DNA from: Paenibacillus sp. 1_12
GTDB taxonomy: Bacteria > Bacillota > Bacilli > Paenibacillales > NBRC-103111
Direction of reading: 5' to 3'
Length of the DNA stretch: 64,000 bases
NCBI RefSeq assembly: GCF_900114475.1
Contig: NZ_FOTE01000009.1
Span: 186,001-250,000 of the forward strand
Shown here: piece after piece, positions 32,196 through 41,482 of the stretch
Layout: the number at the start of each line of letters is the position of its first letter
Position numbering within the stretch: the first letter of the stretch is position 1
Notes under the pieces: model-generated
Database searches by the model: none
What the model was told of the DNA's origin: nothing
Seen by the model: only the letters and a program-made list of their open reading frames with translations
Position numbers and translations under genes: made by a program

Positions 32196-33140
32196 TCAAG
32201 ATTCGTATTCGATAAAAGGATCTGGAATCTCAATCTGATAAGCCTCAGCATCACTGACGCCAACGGAGAGTACCGCCCGACCATGGCCTGACCGTATAAG
32301 TCCTCCGCTAAAAATCACATCCTCCAGATCTGGGCGCTTGCCAGGTCCTCTTGGAAAATCGCTTCTTGCCGCAATAATTTTTAACGGCGTTTTCTCGCAG
32401 GTTTCAGGGTCTATCGAAAACACCATCGAATAATAGTGCTTGTTGCCTGATAGATCAAAGCAAGCGATATGCCCAAGAACGCCTACATGACCGTTGCTCA
32501 ATAAATGTGCTTCGTTCGCGCCTCCCCACTCCTCAGGAACAAATTGATCTCCAAGCATGTCTGCATTAATAAACGTTTGCTCGTCAAGCTCATCCAGCGA
32601 GTCGATGATGGTAAACCCGATTTGCCCTCTTCCGCCTTTTGCTCCTTGCGGCCTTGTGAATATGCCAATCCTGCCATCCTTAAGCTCAATCAGTCGAATA
32701 TCCTTCATCGTGCCAGGGCCAGATGAAAAGTGGCATAATGAATCTATTTGGAATCCGCGATAAAATTGAGTAACCCACGACACGATTTTACCCGGATCAT
32801 CAGCTGCAGTGAAGACCTCTACTCCCCCAACAATTAATTCACCCTTGATGATGGTTGTACAGGGGTCCTGCAAATTATACGTATGCGTATGCATACGGGG
32901 ACTCCACACTTGATTGTCGCATGTAAAAAAGAAGACTTGAGAGAACTCGCTATCCCGTTCCTCAACTCTTCCCAAGAGTACTTCCTCCCCATCATATTGA
33001 AACGGGGCCGTTATATTATACACATCTCGATTTCCAACCCCAGCGAACGTAAGCTTCTCTACCTTCGTTATGCGAGGATTCGCATAAAATGTATCCAGGA
33101 GCTGTTTACAGGTTTCCATTTGTATCGGTTTCCTTGTCAT
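32196..33140 (-). CDS. DUF1861 family protein (beta-propeller, GH130-like)
   Basis: 314 residues from the ATG at 33140, with AGGAGG six bases upstream. The text (FAGVGNRDVYNITAPF, RVEERDSEFSQVFFF, LQDPCTTIIKGELIVGGVE, FSSGPGTMKDIRLIELKDGRIGIFTRPQG) follows DUF1861, a five-bladed beta-propeller related to the GH43/GH130 fold. No activity is established to my knowledge. The start overlaps the end of the upstream XRE gene by 35 bases, so the two are translationally linked. The divergent GT4/manC operon suggests a mannoside-related substrate. Confidence 0.82.
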   Translation of the reverse strand: MTRKPIQMETCKQLLDTFYANPRITKVEKLTFAGVGNRDVYNITAPFQYDGEEVLLGRVEERDSEFSQVFFFTCDNQVWSPRMHTHTYNLQDPCTTIIKGELIVGGVEVFTAADDPGKIVSWVTQFYRGFQIDSLCHFSSGPGTMKDIRLIELKDGRIGIFTRPQGAKGGRGQIGFTIIDSLDELDEQTFINADMLGDQFVPEEWGGANEAHLLSNGHVGVLGHIACFDLSGNKHYYSMVFSIDPETCEKTPLKIIAARSDFPRGPGKRPDLEDVIFSGGLIRSGHGRAVLSVGVSDAEAYQIEIPDPFIEYES

Positions 33141-33405
33141 TGCTGTCCTCCTGATGCTCAATCGATTCATCTATAGGCTGATCTTTTTCCTCATCTTCTA
33201 CGATTCTTATGAGCTGCCCAGGCTGAACTTTAAAATACAGACAAAGCTTTAGCAGCAAATCCCTCGGATACTGCACCATCTCATCCTTATACATACGGCG
33301 TACGGAGTCAAAATGGTAATCTATATCTTTGGCAAGCTTACGTATCGATAATTTGGGATCATGATTTTCCATAACCGCTTTTAAATTACTACGTATGACT
33401 GACAT
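33106..33405 (-). CDS. Small XRE-family (Cro/CI) DNA-binding regulator
   Basis: A 99-residue protein with a helix-turn-helix over residues ~17-68 (KLSIRKLAKDIDYHFDSVRRMY, LLLKLCLYFKVQPGQLIRIVED), typical of the HTH_26 kind, then a very acidic, hydrophilic tail (DQPIDESIEHQEDSNDKETD). It overlaps the DUF1861 gene downstream and stands divergently from the GT4 operon, 206 bases away; it probably controls one or both. Confidence 0.85.
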   Translation of the reverse strand: MSVIRSNLKAVMENHDPKLSIRKLAKDIDYHFDSVRRMYKDEMVQYPRDLLLKLCLYFKVQPGQLIRIVEDEEKDQPIDESIEHQEDSNDKETDTNGNL

Positions 33406-33611
33406 ACTTACACCTCCAACATTAATATATATGGAGAAGAGTAGAGAGTCAATAAAATTGACAAGAAAAAATGGTCATGTTATAGTGACTAAACAGGAGA
33501 TAATTTAGAATTTTCAGAAAATTTAATACCACTTCCCCTAATTAGAAATAAAGATCTCTTTATTTTCTTTTTTTTACCCAAAAATCGTGAACGCATATGG
33601 AGGCTAATGAT

Positions 33612-34793
33612 TTGAGAAATACAAGCAGTAATCGGAATATCGTTTTTCTTGGAACCAGCCTGCCGAGAGAATGCGGCATCGCTACCTTTACGCAGGATTT
33701 ATTAGATCAATTTGAACACATACAAGGCTTCAATAAACCTCGTATCATTGCCATCAATAACAACGAGACATACTCGTATCAGGAGCAGGTGATGAGGGAA
33801 ATTGACCAGCACAATCTGTCAGCATATATAGAAACGGCCGATTTTCTTAACTCATCAGATGTCGATCTTCTCGTTATTCAGCATGAATTCGGTATTTATG
33901 GCGGAGAAAGCGGAGAATATTTGATTCCGTTCGTCGAGAGATTAAGGATTCCTTATATCGTCATTTTCCATACTGTGTTAACGAAACCTTCGGCCAAGCA
34001 GCGACATATCATGAATCGTATTGCCAAGCTAAGCGTTAAAGTCGTCACGATGGCGCAGTCTACCGTCAAGGATTTGATCTCTATTTATGGCATTGATGCC
34101 ACTAAGGTCACTTTCATACACCATGGGGTGCCTGATGTCGCAACGGATTCAAGAGCAGCGCTCAAAGAACAATATGGGTATGCGGACCGTAAAATTTTGT
34201 CCACGTTTGGCTTTCTAAGCCCTGGAAAAGGGATTGAATACAGCATTGAGGCCATGCGTGGAGTCGTTAAGCAGCATCCGGAGTGTCTCTATATCATTTC
34301 AGGGAAAACCCATCCGGTAGTTAAGCAGGAAACAGGCGAGGTCTATAGACATATGCTGCTGGATCTTGTGGAGAAATACGATTTACAGCATAACGTTCTC
34401 TTCATCGACAAACTACTCACTCAGAAGGAAATTATTCAATCGCTTGTGATATCCGATATTTACTTGACTCCGTATTTAGGCAAGGATCAGGCCGTTAGCG
34501 GCACTTTGGCATACGGAGTCGGTTATGGAAGGGTCATTGTTTCTACTCCATACCGATATGCTGAGGAAATGCTTGCAGAGGGCAGAGGATTACTAGCAAA
34601 CTTCCGTGATTCGGCATCGCTGGAAGCTTGCATCCTCCAGTTATTGAATAGCCCTGCTAAAGTAATAGAGATGGAAAATCGTACACTTGAACTGGGCATC
34701 ACCATGCTGTGGAGCGAAGTTGCCAAAATCTACGCCACCCTTTTTCAGGAGAACATAACGATTTCACAGTTAACGAATAGGAGTGTAATTTAA
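33612..34793 (+). CDS. Glycosyltransferase family 4
   Basis: About 393 residues of GT-B fold. The N-domain opens IVFLGTSLPRECGIATFTQDLL, a form typical of mannosyl-type GT4 enzymes; the C-domain has FGFLSPGKGIEYSIEAM, the donor-binding GTLAYGVGYGRVIVSTPYRYAEEM. The TTG at 33612 is proposed as start because GGAGG (33599-33603) is eight bases upstream; the ATG at 33597 overlaps that RBS. Its stop overlaps the next start (TAATG). With manC two genes downstream, GDP-mannose is the likely donor; the acceptor is unknown. Confidence 0.85.
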   Translation: MRNTSSNRNIVFLGTSLPRECGIATFTQDLLDQFEHIQGFNKPRIIAINNNETYSYQEQVMREIDQHNLSAYIETADFLNSSDVDLLVIQHEFGIYGGESGEYLIPFVERLRIPYIVIFHTVLTKPSAKQRHIMNRIAKLSVKVVTMAQSTVKDLISIYGIDATKVTFIHHGVPDVATDSRAALKEQYGYADRKILSTFGFLSPGKGIEYSIEAMRGVVKQHPECLYIISGKTHPVVKQETGEVYRHMLLDLVEKYDLQHNVLFIDKLLTQKEIIQSLVISDIYLTPYLGKDQAVSGTLAYGVGYGRVIVSTPYRYAEEMLAEGRGLLANFRDSASLEACILQLLNSPAKVIEMENRTLELGITMLWSEVAKIYATLFQENITISQLTNRSVI

Positions 34794-35899
34794 TGGAGGC
34801 ACCCACGATCGTACAGTTGAAGAACGATTATATGCGCAGGATCACAGATGATACTGGGATCTTTCAGCATACGAAGTTCGGAGTCCCAGATCGCTCAAAA
34901 GGATATACGACAGATGATAACGCACGGGCATTGATCGCAGCCGTTTTATCTTACAACAGTAGCAAAGATTCCGTTATGCTGGACCTGATTCATACTTATA
35001 TTTCCTTCATTCATCACGCACAAAATGCAGCTGGAAACTTTAGAAACTTTATGGATTATAACCGTTCATTCGTAGAGGATAGCGGCTCGGAGGATTGTCA
35101 AGGACGCACGATATGGGCACTTGGATTCGCGCTCTCCCATTCTTCGTCCCTGCCTGATAATCTATTAAACACATGCCGTTATCTCATCAATCAAGCATTA
35201 CCGCATATTCATTCAATCGGTTCTCCGCGTGCCGCGGCCTATGCCATAATCGGTCTCAGTTACCTGATAGAAACTCCTGATGCTTTAACTTACTCCTTCC
35301 CCTATCTCCATATGGCAAACACCGCGGAAGATCAAGCATTTTTGCCTGAAGCCTTGATCAACAATCTGATCGAAAATATGGCAGTCCGACTACACACTCA
35401 ATATACGCGCAATAAAGGAAACGGTTGGAATTGGTTCGAAGACAGCCTCACCTACGGAAACTCCATGCTGCCATGGGCACTTTTACAAGCATTCCGTATT
35501 TCGGGTAAAGGGTATTTAAAAGAAACAGCCAAGGAAAGCCTGGATTTTCTCATATCGAAAACCTTCTCTAAGGAAGGCTATTATAAGCCAATTGGCAGCC
35601 ACGGCTGGCTGCTGCGAGACGGACAGTCCGCTCCCTACGACGAACAGCCGATTGAAGCATGTGAAATGCTGCTGGCCTGCAAGGAAGCTGCGGTCGTGCT
35701 CCATGACTCTGCTTATCTAAAACAAGCAGCCTTATGCTATGAATGGTATGTAGGACATAACTCCATTAACACTTCCCTCATAGATCCTCAAACCGGTGCT
35801 TGTTACGACGGTATCCACTCGACAGGCTTAAATCTGAATCAAGGCTCCGAGAGCATCATTTCCTTCTCTATTGCCCGTTTGGTGATGCATCATGAATAA
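34793..35899 (+). CDS. Six-hairpin glycosidase-like protein cotranscribed with GT4 and manC
   Basis: A 368-residue helical protein of the (alpha/alpha)6 type: GVPDRSKGYTTDDNARALIAA, SEDCQGRTIWALGFAL, GSPRAAAYAIIGLSYL, NGWNWFEDSLTYGNSMLPWAL and YDEQPIEACEMLLAC repeat at helix-hairpin spacing. Such modules are sometimes found beside or fused to GT4 enzymes; I know no proven activity. Start overlaps the GT4 stop by one base and its end overlaps manC by eight, so the three are tightly coupled. Cytosolic. Conserved acids in TDDNAR, ERxx-like WFEDS and EQPIEA are candidates for catalysis. Confidence 0.75.
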   Translation: MEAPTIVQLKNDYMRRITDDTGIFQHTKFGVPDRSKGYTTDDNARALIAAVLSYNSSKDSVMLDLIHTYISFIHHAQNAAGNFRNFMDYNRSFVEDSGSEDCQGRTIWALGFALSHSSSLPDNLLNTCRYLINQALPHIHSIGSPRAAAYAIIGLSYLIETPDALTYSFPYLHMANTAEDQAFLPEALINNLIENMAVRLHTQYTRNKGNGWNWFEDSLTYGNSMLPWALLQAFRISGKGYLKETAKESLDFLISKTFSKEGYYKPIGSHGWLLRDGQSAPYDEQPIEACEMLLACKEAAVVLHDSAYLKQAALCYEWYVGHNSINTSLIDPQTGACYDGIHSTGLNLNQGSESIISFSIARLVMHHE

Positions 35900-36971
35900 A
35901 TTTGCCACTATTCTTGCAGGCGGGGGCGGAACCCGTTTTTGGCCGCTGTCTCGGCAAGAAATCCCAAAGCAATTACTCAATATTAGCGGAAACGATATTA
36001 TGTTAAATGATACCATCGAACGATTTAAAGGCATTATCCCTCAGGAAAACACTGTCATCGTCACCAATCGTTCTCAAGCTGTATTAATGGAGAGCATCAT
36101 GCACAGCAGTGTATCTAAAAGTAACATTTTGATAGAGCCTGTTGCGCGAAACACAGCTGCCAGCATCCTTTTTGCGGCCTTATCCATTGAAAAAAACCAC
36201 GGCAACTCGCTCATGGTCGTATTGCCTTCCGATCATTATATCACCGATGAAGACCAATTCCGGCTTACGCTCGACGAAGCCTGTACGGTCGCGATGGAAT
36301 CGGACAAAATCATAACTATCGGCATTAAGCCGACCTTCCCTTCTACCGGCTATGGCTATATCGCTTTTAATAAAGATCCGATTTCCTCCAACCCTGTAGC
36401 TGTATACGAAGTAGCTGAATTTGTAGAAAAACCGAATTTCCAGAAAGCTCAAGGCTATCTGTCATCGGGTAATTATTTATGGAATAGCGGTATCTTTATT
36501 TGGAAAACATCTGTTATTATAGATAATTTCAAACGTTACCTGCCTCGGCTGTACAAAATGATGCTGCCCATCAGCGATTATCTCGGGACGGAGCAGGAAG
36601 AGGACATCATGAATCGAATTTATCCAACGCTGCAAAATATTTCAATTGATTATGGCATCCTTGAACGCTCTGATGATGTCGTTGTTTTATCTGGTCAATT
36701 TGGCTGGAATGATATCGGCAGCTGGGATGCGCTTGGCTCGATCTTCCCGCCGGATGAATCGGGCAACATTATAAAAGCGAATCACTTAAGTATAGACACG
36801 CGCAATTCAATCATCTATGGAACCGACAGGCTTATCGCGACAATAGGCGTCGATGGATTCATTATTGCCGACACCGGAGATGCCCTATTAATCTGTCCTA
36901 AGGACAAAGCCCAGTCTGTCAAAGAAATCGTCGAGCTGCTGAAGGAAAAGGGAATGACCGAATATATGTAG
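35892..36971 (+). CDS. manC: Mannose-1-phosphate guanylyltransferase
   Basis: A 359-residue nucleotidyltransferase making GDP-mannose from GTP and mannose-1-phosphate. Motifs: TILAGGGGTRFWPLSR (pyrophosphorylase loop), VLPSDHYI, TFPSTGYGYIAF, EFVEKPNFQKAQGYL, YLWNSGIFIWK and FGWNDIGSWDAL. It lacks the C-terminal isomerase domain of bifunctional ManC, so it is the short monofunctional form. Last gene of the GT4 operon, overlapping the preceding gene by eight bases; supplies donor for the GT4. Confidence 0.94.
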   Translation: MNKFATILAGGGGTRFWPLSRQEIPKQLLNISGNDIMLNDTIERFKGIIPQENTVIVTNRSQAVLMESIMHSSVSKSNILIEPVARNTAASILFAALSIEKNHGNSLMVVLPSDHYITDEDQFRLTLDEACTVAMESDKIITIGIKPTFPSTGYGYIAFNKDPISSNPVAVYEVAEFVEKPNFQKAQGYLSSGNYLWNSGIFIWKTSVIIDNFKRYLPRLYKMMLPISDYLGTEQEEDIMNRIYPTLQNISIDYGILERSDDVVVLSGQFGWNDIGSWDALGSIFPPDESGNIIKANHLSIDTRNSIIYGTDRLIATIGVDGFIIADTGDALLICPKDKAQSVKEIVELLKEKGMTEYM

Positions 36972-36982
36972 CAATCACAATT

Positions 36983-37031
36983 AAAAACCGGATCACGGCA
37001 GTGGATGTTCCGCTGCGTGAATCCGGTTTTT
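36983..37031 (+). terminator. Terminator of the GT4/manC operon
   Basis: AAAAACCGGATCACG and CGTGAATCCGGTTTTT pair, with an inner CAG-GGA/TCC-CTG stem, ending in T5. Twelve bases after the manC stop. Confidence 0.93.
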
Positions 37032-37145
37032 CTCATTTTAATTATCGTGTAGTCCTACGAAATAAAATCTTGTTTACCGAACGTATATTCGTTACAATGA
37101 TAAAGGAAATTATTTACTAATCCTAACGTGCAAAGGAAGTCTACT

Positions 37146-37883
37146 ATGCGTCTTGCTGTTATCTCGGATACTCATGGAAATGCAGTTGCCTTCGAGGCAG
37201 TAATTAGAGATTTACATCAACAAAGTCCGGATGCCATTATTTTTTTAGGAGACCTGGTTATGCGGGGCCCCCAACCGGTTGAATGTGTTGAATTATTAAA
37301 TTCCTTGGATCCCCTTATTTCGATAAGAGGAAACCACGATGACTATTTTTCACGCAACCGTGATGCCTCCGATTGGAAACCTAAAAGTGCTAAGGAAGAA
37401 ATGAATTTAAGGCATTTTATTTATAATAAACGGCTGCTCTCTGTCGATGAACATCAATGGATTGGTGCATTTCCGACTGAATACATATTTAATTATGAGG
37501 ATTTTCAAGCTGAATTATATCATGCTTCACCCACATCACTTGGGAAAATTACGTGGCCATGGTCAACTATAGATGAGCTTGATTTATTACACAAAGAAGA
37601 ATCCACCCATATGGTACTTTATGGACATATTCATCATGCGTTTACACGTCATGCAAATGGCAGGCTAATTGTAAATTCCGGAAGCGTAGGTCTCCCCTTT
37701 GATGGAGATAACCGTGCAAGCTACTGTATTATTGATATTGAAAAACAAAATATTTCTGTTCAACATCGCAGAATTTCTTATGATATTGAGAAAGTAATTG
37801 GCATTGCAAAAGACCGTTCAATGCCGGACATTGAGCTTTTTGAGAAGGCTATTCGTAAGGCTGTTTTTACGTATTCATTCTAA
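37146..37883 (+). CDS. Calcineurin-like metallophosphoesterase family protein
   Basis: 245 residues from the ATG at 37146 (AGGAAG six bases upstream; an in-frame GTG at 37128 is less likely). The five phosphoesterase motifs are present: AVISDTHGNAVAF, IFLGDLVMRGP, SIRGNHDDYFS, VLYGHIHHAF, and NSGSVGLPFDG, the YfcE/MPE-type ending. Family members hydrolyse phosphodiesters or phosphoproteins; the substrate is not evident. Convergent with the MATE gene. Confidence 0.9.
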   Translation: MRLAVISDTHGNAVAFEAVIRDLHQQSPDAIIFLGDLVMRGPQPVECVELLNSLDPLISIRGNHDDYFSRNRDASDWKPKSAKEEMNLRHFIYNKRLLSVDEHQWIGAFPTEYIFNYEDFQAELYHASPTSLGKITWPWSTIDELDLLHKEESTHMVLYGHIHHAFTRHANGRLIVNSGSVGLPFDGDNRASYCIIDIEKQNISVQHRRISYDIEKVIGIAKDRSMPDIELFEKAIRKAVFTYSF

Positions 37884-37968
37884 TCATGAGCGTAATAAGA
37901 AACATGAACCTAGTCATTATGAAAGTTGGGATTTGAAAAATTTGTTGGTAGGCGATGCCCAAAAGCTA

Positions 37969-39333
37969 TTACACCGTGGCCTGAGCTTCCTTCGACTCCG
38001 CTTGAACCAGCACCTTTTTCTCCCAGGCCCGACTCCGCCAACGGTGCAAAATGATAATTCCCCGTACCCATTCGTCAAGGATAAACACGATCCATATTCC
38101 CATCAGGCCGTAGGCAAAGTGAATGCCCAGCAGATACGTTAAAGGAATACACATTCCCCATACCACCGTGACACCCGTTATGACCAAAAATCTCGCATCA
38201 CCCGAAGCACGCAGCGCTTCCCCGATCACGATATTCAAGCACCTGCCTGGCTCCAGCACAAAACCCAGCAGCAGCAGCGCGGCACCCAATGTAATAATAT
38301 GAGGATCACTCGTAAATAAACCAAGCAGCTGCTTCCTGAATATGGCGATCACAATGACAGCCCCCATCGACAGCATCAGGCTTAAAGCGAGGCTGCGGAA
38401 CAGCTGCTTGTAGGCTTCTTCTTTTTCCCCGCCGCCGATAAGTCTTCCTATAATAATTTGTGTCCCACGGCCAAGTGAAATGGAGAGCACCATAATGAAA
38501 TACATAATATTTTGTGTATAGATGCGGGTCGACAGCATTTCCGCACCGAGAGACGTAATGAAATACGTAGTCACGATTTGACTTGCCGCATACGACAGTT
38601 GGTTCCCCGCCGTGGGAATGCCGATAGACAAAATCTTTTTCATGTCCTCCAGCTTGCATCTCACAAGCTCTTTCAAGCCGAGATCCAGCTTTACGACCTT
38701 ACGCAATATTAGAATATAAACACCAAGCCCTAAGCATTGGCTGATGACCGCAGAGATGGCAACACCTGGAACACCCAGCTTTGGAAATCCCCACGGACCA
38801 AAAATAAATAAATAATTGCCGGTTAAATTAATCAGATTCATCCCTATGGCCACCATCATCGTATATCGGGTGAATCCATGGACCTGAACAATCGCCGAAA
38901 TCGTCAGATTGAGCGCCTGAATGAATAAAGCCCCTCCGACAATAGATAGGAAAGTTTGCGCCGTTCCGAGCAGGTCCTGCTGCAGTCCGAACAGGCTGAG
39001 CAGCGGCCTGCTGAAAATGACCATGACCAGGCTAATAACCACGCCTGATATAAAATTGAGCAAAATCGCACCGGCGGCAAACCTGCGAACAGCGTCCAAT
39101 TTGTTAGCACCCAAATATTGCGAAATGACGATAGCCGAGCCTGCAGAGATCACCTGCAGTAATAGAAACGTAAAGATAATGAGTTGATTGGATACACCTA
39201 CTGCAGCCACCGCTCCATCCGATACGTTACTTACCATAAAGGTATCCGCAGCACGCATCGCCATTTGCAGAGAGGATTCAATAAATAACGGCCATGTAAT
39301 CGTAAATAAGGCCAGTTTCTTCGTATTGGTCAT
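37969..39333 (-). CDS. MATE family efflux transporter
   Basis: A 454-residue, 12-helix inner-membrane protein with two homologous halves (MRAADTFMVSNVSDGAVAAVG in half 1; GRGTQIIIGRLIGGGEKEEAY in half 2). It belongs to the NorM/DinF-like MATE exporters driven by Na+ or H+ gradients. The substrate is not known. Monocistronic. Confidence 0.92.
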   Translation of the reverse strand: MTNTKKLALFTITWPLFIESSLQMAMRAADTFMVSNVSDGAVAAVGVSNQLIIFTFLLLQVISAGSAIVISQYLGANKLDAVRRFAAGAILLNFISGVVISLVMVIFSRPLLSLFGLQQDLLGTAQTFLSIVGGALFIQALNLTISAIVQVHGFTRYTMMVAIGMNLINLTGNYLFIFGPWGFPKLGVPGVAISAVISQCLGLGVYILILRKVVKLDLGLKELVRCKLEDMKKILSIGIPTAGNQLSYAASQIVTTYFITSLGAEMLSTRIYTQNIMYFIMVLSISLGRGTQIIIGRLIGGGEKEEAYKQLFRSLALSLMLSMGAVIVIAIFRKQLLGLFTSDPHIITLGAALLLLGFVLEPGRCLNIVIGEALRASGDARFLVITGVTVVWGMCIPLTYLLGIHFAYGLMGIWIVFILDEWVRGIIILHRWRSRAWEKKVLVQAESKEAQATV

Positions 39334-39466
39334 GGGCTCATCCAGCTTCTGTATAATTTATTTTGGATCCTGGTAGCTCCCTCATGCATGAGAGCGCTTT
39401 AATAACAGAGTACCATACTTACTTTATTTATAGAACAGTTACTGCAAATTCCTCACAGATCTAGAC

Positions 39467-39496
39467 AAAAAAACATCTTGATCGGCTCAAGATGTT
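39467..39496 (-). terminator. Terminator after the aldo/keto reductase gene
   Basis: On the minus strand AACATCTTGA and TCAAGATGTT pair around a five-base loop, followed by seven T. It is about 100 bases past the stop at 39600. Confidence 0.85.
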
Positions 39497-39599
39497 ACGA
39501 TGCTGCTTATCACAGCTAATTTATCTATGCTCTTAACGTTATTTTCAAAGTCACCGTTAATCGTTTCCCAAGCAGCAATCTTCAATCGTGTTCAAGTTC

Positions 39600-40577
39600 C
39601 TATGGTACCTTAATACCTCTGGAGGTCACGTATAGATCGTACCATTCTTCGCGCGAGAGCATGATTCGAGTTGATTCCGCACAAGCACGTATCCGATCCG
39701 GGCTTGTTGTGCCAAGCACAGGCTGAATCCCTGATGGATGGCGCATGAGCCAGGCAAGAACGATTGCTTCCAGCGATGCGCCCTTCTGCTCCGCTAATTG
39801 CTGGACTAGTGCAGCTGTTTTACGTATTGTTTCCGGTTTGTCCGATAAATCCTTTCCACTGAACAGCCCCTTGGCCAGCGGCCCCCACGATTGAACCTGA
39901 ATATGCTCCATCTGGCAAAACTCAAGCAGCCCTTCCGGGAATGACAGCTGTGTGCCCGCTTTTTGATTCACCGATATCCCTGCATCAATCCAATCCAGCT
40001 TGGCAAGATTCAATTCAAGCTGATTCACGATCAACGGCTCATCTAGGCAAGATTGAAGCCATCGGATTTGCGTAGGACTCATATTGGAAACACCAAAGCT
40101 CTTGACCTTCCCCTGCTTCTTTACCTTGTCAAAAGCACTCGCCACCTCTTCCGGTTCCATTAACGGATCTGGACGATGAAGCAGCAAAATATCGATAGAT
40201 TCCAAACCGAGCCGTTCCAAAATACCGTCTACACTGGAAATAATGTGTTCCTCGGAAAAATCATACCGCGCCGGAAGTCCTGGTCCCTCCTCCATACGAA
40301 TGCCGCATTTGGATTGGATGATCATCTGCTCACGCAGCTCTGGACGCTCCTTCAGTACTTGCCCGAAAGCAGTCTCCGCCTTGCCGTAAGCATAAATATT
40401 CGCATGATCGAACATATTGATCGACACGGAGAGTGCCGCATCTACTGCCGCATGTGCTTTTTTTATATCATCAGCCGTTATCGATTCTCGTGTCCAGCCT
40501 CCACCTAAGCCCATACATCCCATAACGAGACGACTGGCCTGATAGCCATGTTTATGCAATGCTAGTTTGTTGCCCAT
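39600..40577 (-). CDS. Aldo/keto reductase (YdhF type)
   Basis: A 325-residue NADPH-dependent oxidoreductase of the AKR barrel. The catalytic tetrad can be read in NMFDHANIYAYG (Asp, Tyr), IIQSKCGI (Lys) and ILLLHRPDPL (His); the C-terminal cofactor loop is GIQPVLGTTSPDRIRACAEST. Opening LALHKHGYQASRLVMGCMGLGGGW resembles E. coli YdhF. Substrate unknown. Confidence 0.92.
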   Translation of the reverse strand: MGNKLALHKHGYQASRLVMGCMGLGGGWTRESITADDIKKAHAAVDAALSVSINMFDHANIYAYGKAETAFGQVLKERPELREQMIIQSKCGIRMEEGPGLPARYDFSEEHIISSVDGILERLGLESIDILLLHRPDPLMEPEEVASAFDKVKKQGKVKSFGVSNMSPTQIRWLQSCLDEPLIVNQLELNLAKLDWIDAGISVNQKAGTQLSFPEGLLEFCQMEHIQVQSWGPLAKGLFSGKDLSDKPETIRKTAALVQQLAEQKGASLEAIVLAWLMRHPSGIQPVLGTTSPDRIRACAESTRIMLSREEWYDLYVTSRGIKVP

Positions 40578-40703
40578 GTTTGCTGTCTTCCTCCTTTGTT
40601 TATAATCATTTGCTTATCCTAACCATTATAAACCAAAAGGAGAATCGTACATAGAAGCCGTCCCGCCTTAAACTTAAGCTATTAAGCTGCGATGAGCCGC
40701 CTT

Positions 40704-41327
40704 TCAATTCCTGTCCGACTGAAAGTTGATGACATAATCGCCATCTGTCTGTCCAGATACGTAGTAAGGGTAGTCCATCGACCTTTGTATCTGCTCAGCA
40801 GTATCACGATCTGTCAGCATTTCCACTACATACAAGCCCAGATCGATCGAAGCCGCCACTCCGCCCGCTGTAATGGTCATTCCGTCCCTAACAATACGAG
40901 CGTGGACCACTTCTTCACAGTAAGGCACAAGCAGCTTGTATGCGGATGGATTAGTCGTTGCTCTTTTGCCGCTTAAGAATCCCGCTGCTCCTAACAATAG
41001 GGCTCCGGTGCACACCGAAATTTTGTATGCAGCCTCCTCCGCGGTCTGCAGCCACGAGATAAAATCCGAATCATCCTTTAATTGCCGCGTCGCTCCGCCT
41101 CCAGGAACAAATACCAGATCGTAATCGCTCAAATCCGGACGCACCTGATGGGATCTCATTATCAACCCGCGATCATCCTTCACTTCATCCGTCATTGCGC
41201 ACAAGTCCCAGCTTAATGCTAATGACGGCTGGAACCTCTTGATTTGGGTAACCGCATCATACCATCCAATCAAATCCAAAACCGTCATGCCATCAAATAT
41301 GACCAACGCCATTTTCATCTTCAACAC
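40704..41327 (-). CDS. DJ-1/PfpI family protein, isonitrile hydratase-like
   Basis: 207 residues, DJ-1/PfpI fold. The nucleophilic Cys106 lies in KISVCTGALLLGAAGFLSG and an Asp at 18 in MTVLDLIGWYDAV, the same Asp/Cys pairing as isocyanide hydratase of Pseudomonas (Asp17/Cys101). Other members are proteases, glyoxalases or GATase1-type regulators, so the reaction is by resemblance only. It is transcribed divergently from a MocR-type regulator, which probably controls it. Confidence 0.8.
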   Translation of the reverse strand: MLKMKMALVIFDGMTVLDLIGWYDAVTQIKRFQPSLALSWDLCAMTDEVKDDRGLIMRSHQVRPDLSDYDLVFVPGGGATRQLKDDSDFISWLQTAEEAAYKISVCTGALLLGAAGFLSGKRATTNPSAYKLLVPYCEEVVHARIVRDGMTITAGGVAASIDLGLYVVEMLTDRDTAEQIQRSMDYPYYVSGQTDGDYVINFQSDRN

Positions 41328-41419
41328 CTGCCCTTTCCCTCCAGCTTAGTAACTAACAACAAGCTTAATAGCAGATTACGCGACTTCGGGAGGCAAGTCT
41401 CCAACCAATTGGAAGTAAT

Positions 41420-41450
41420 TTGACCAGCCAATTCTGTTGTGCGCTATACT
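41420..41450 (+). promoter_or_regulatory. Probable sigma-A promoter of the MocR-type gene
   Basis: TTGACC (41420-41425), a 19-base spacer and TATACT (41445-41450) precede the RBS AAGGAG. The palindrome CCAATTGG at 41405-41412 just upstream could be an operator half. Confidence 0.5.
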
Positions 41451-41482
41451 ACAGTTAAGAGAGATATAAGGAGTGTTGCCAG

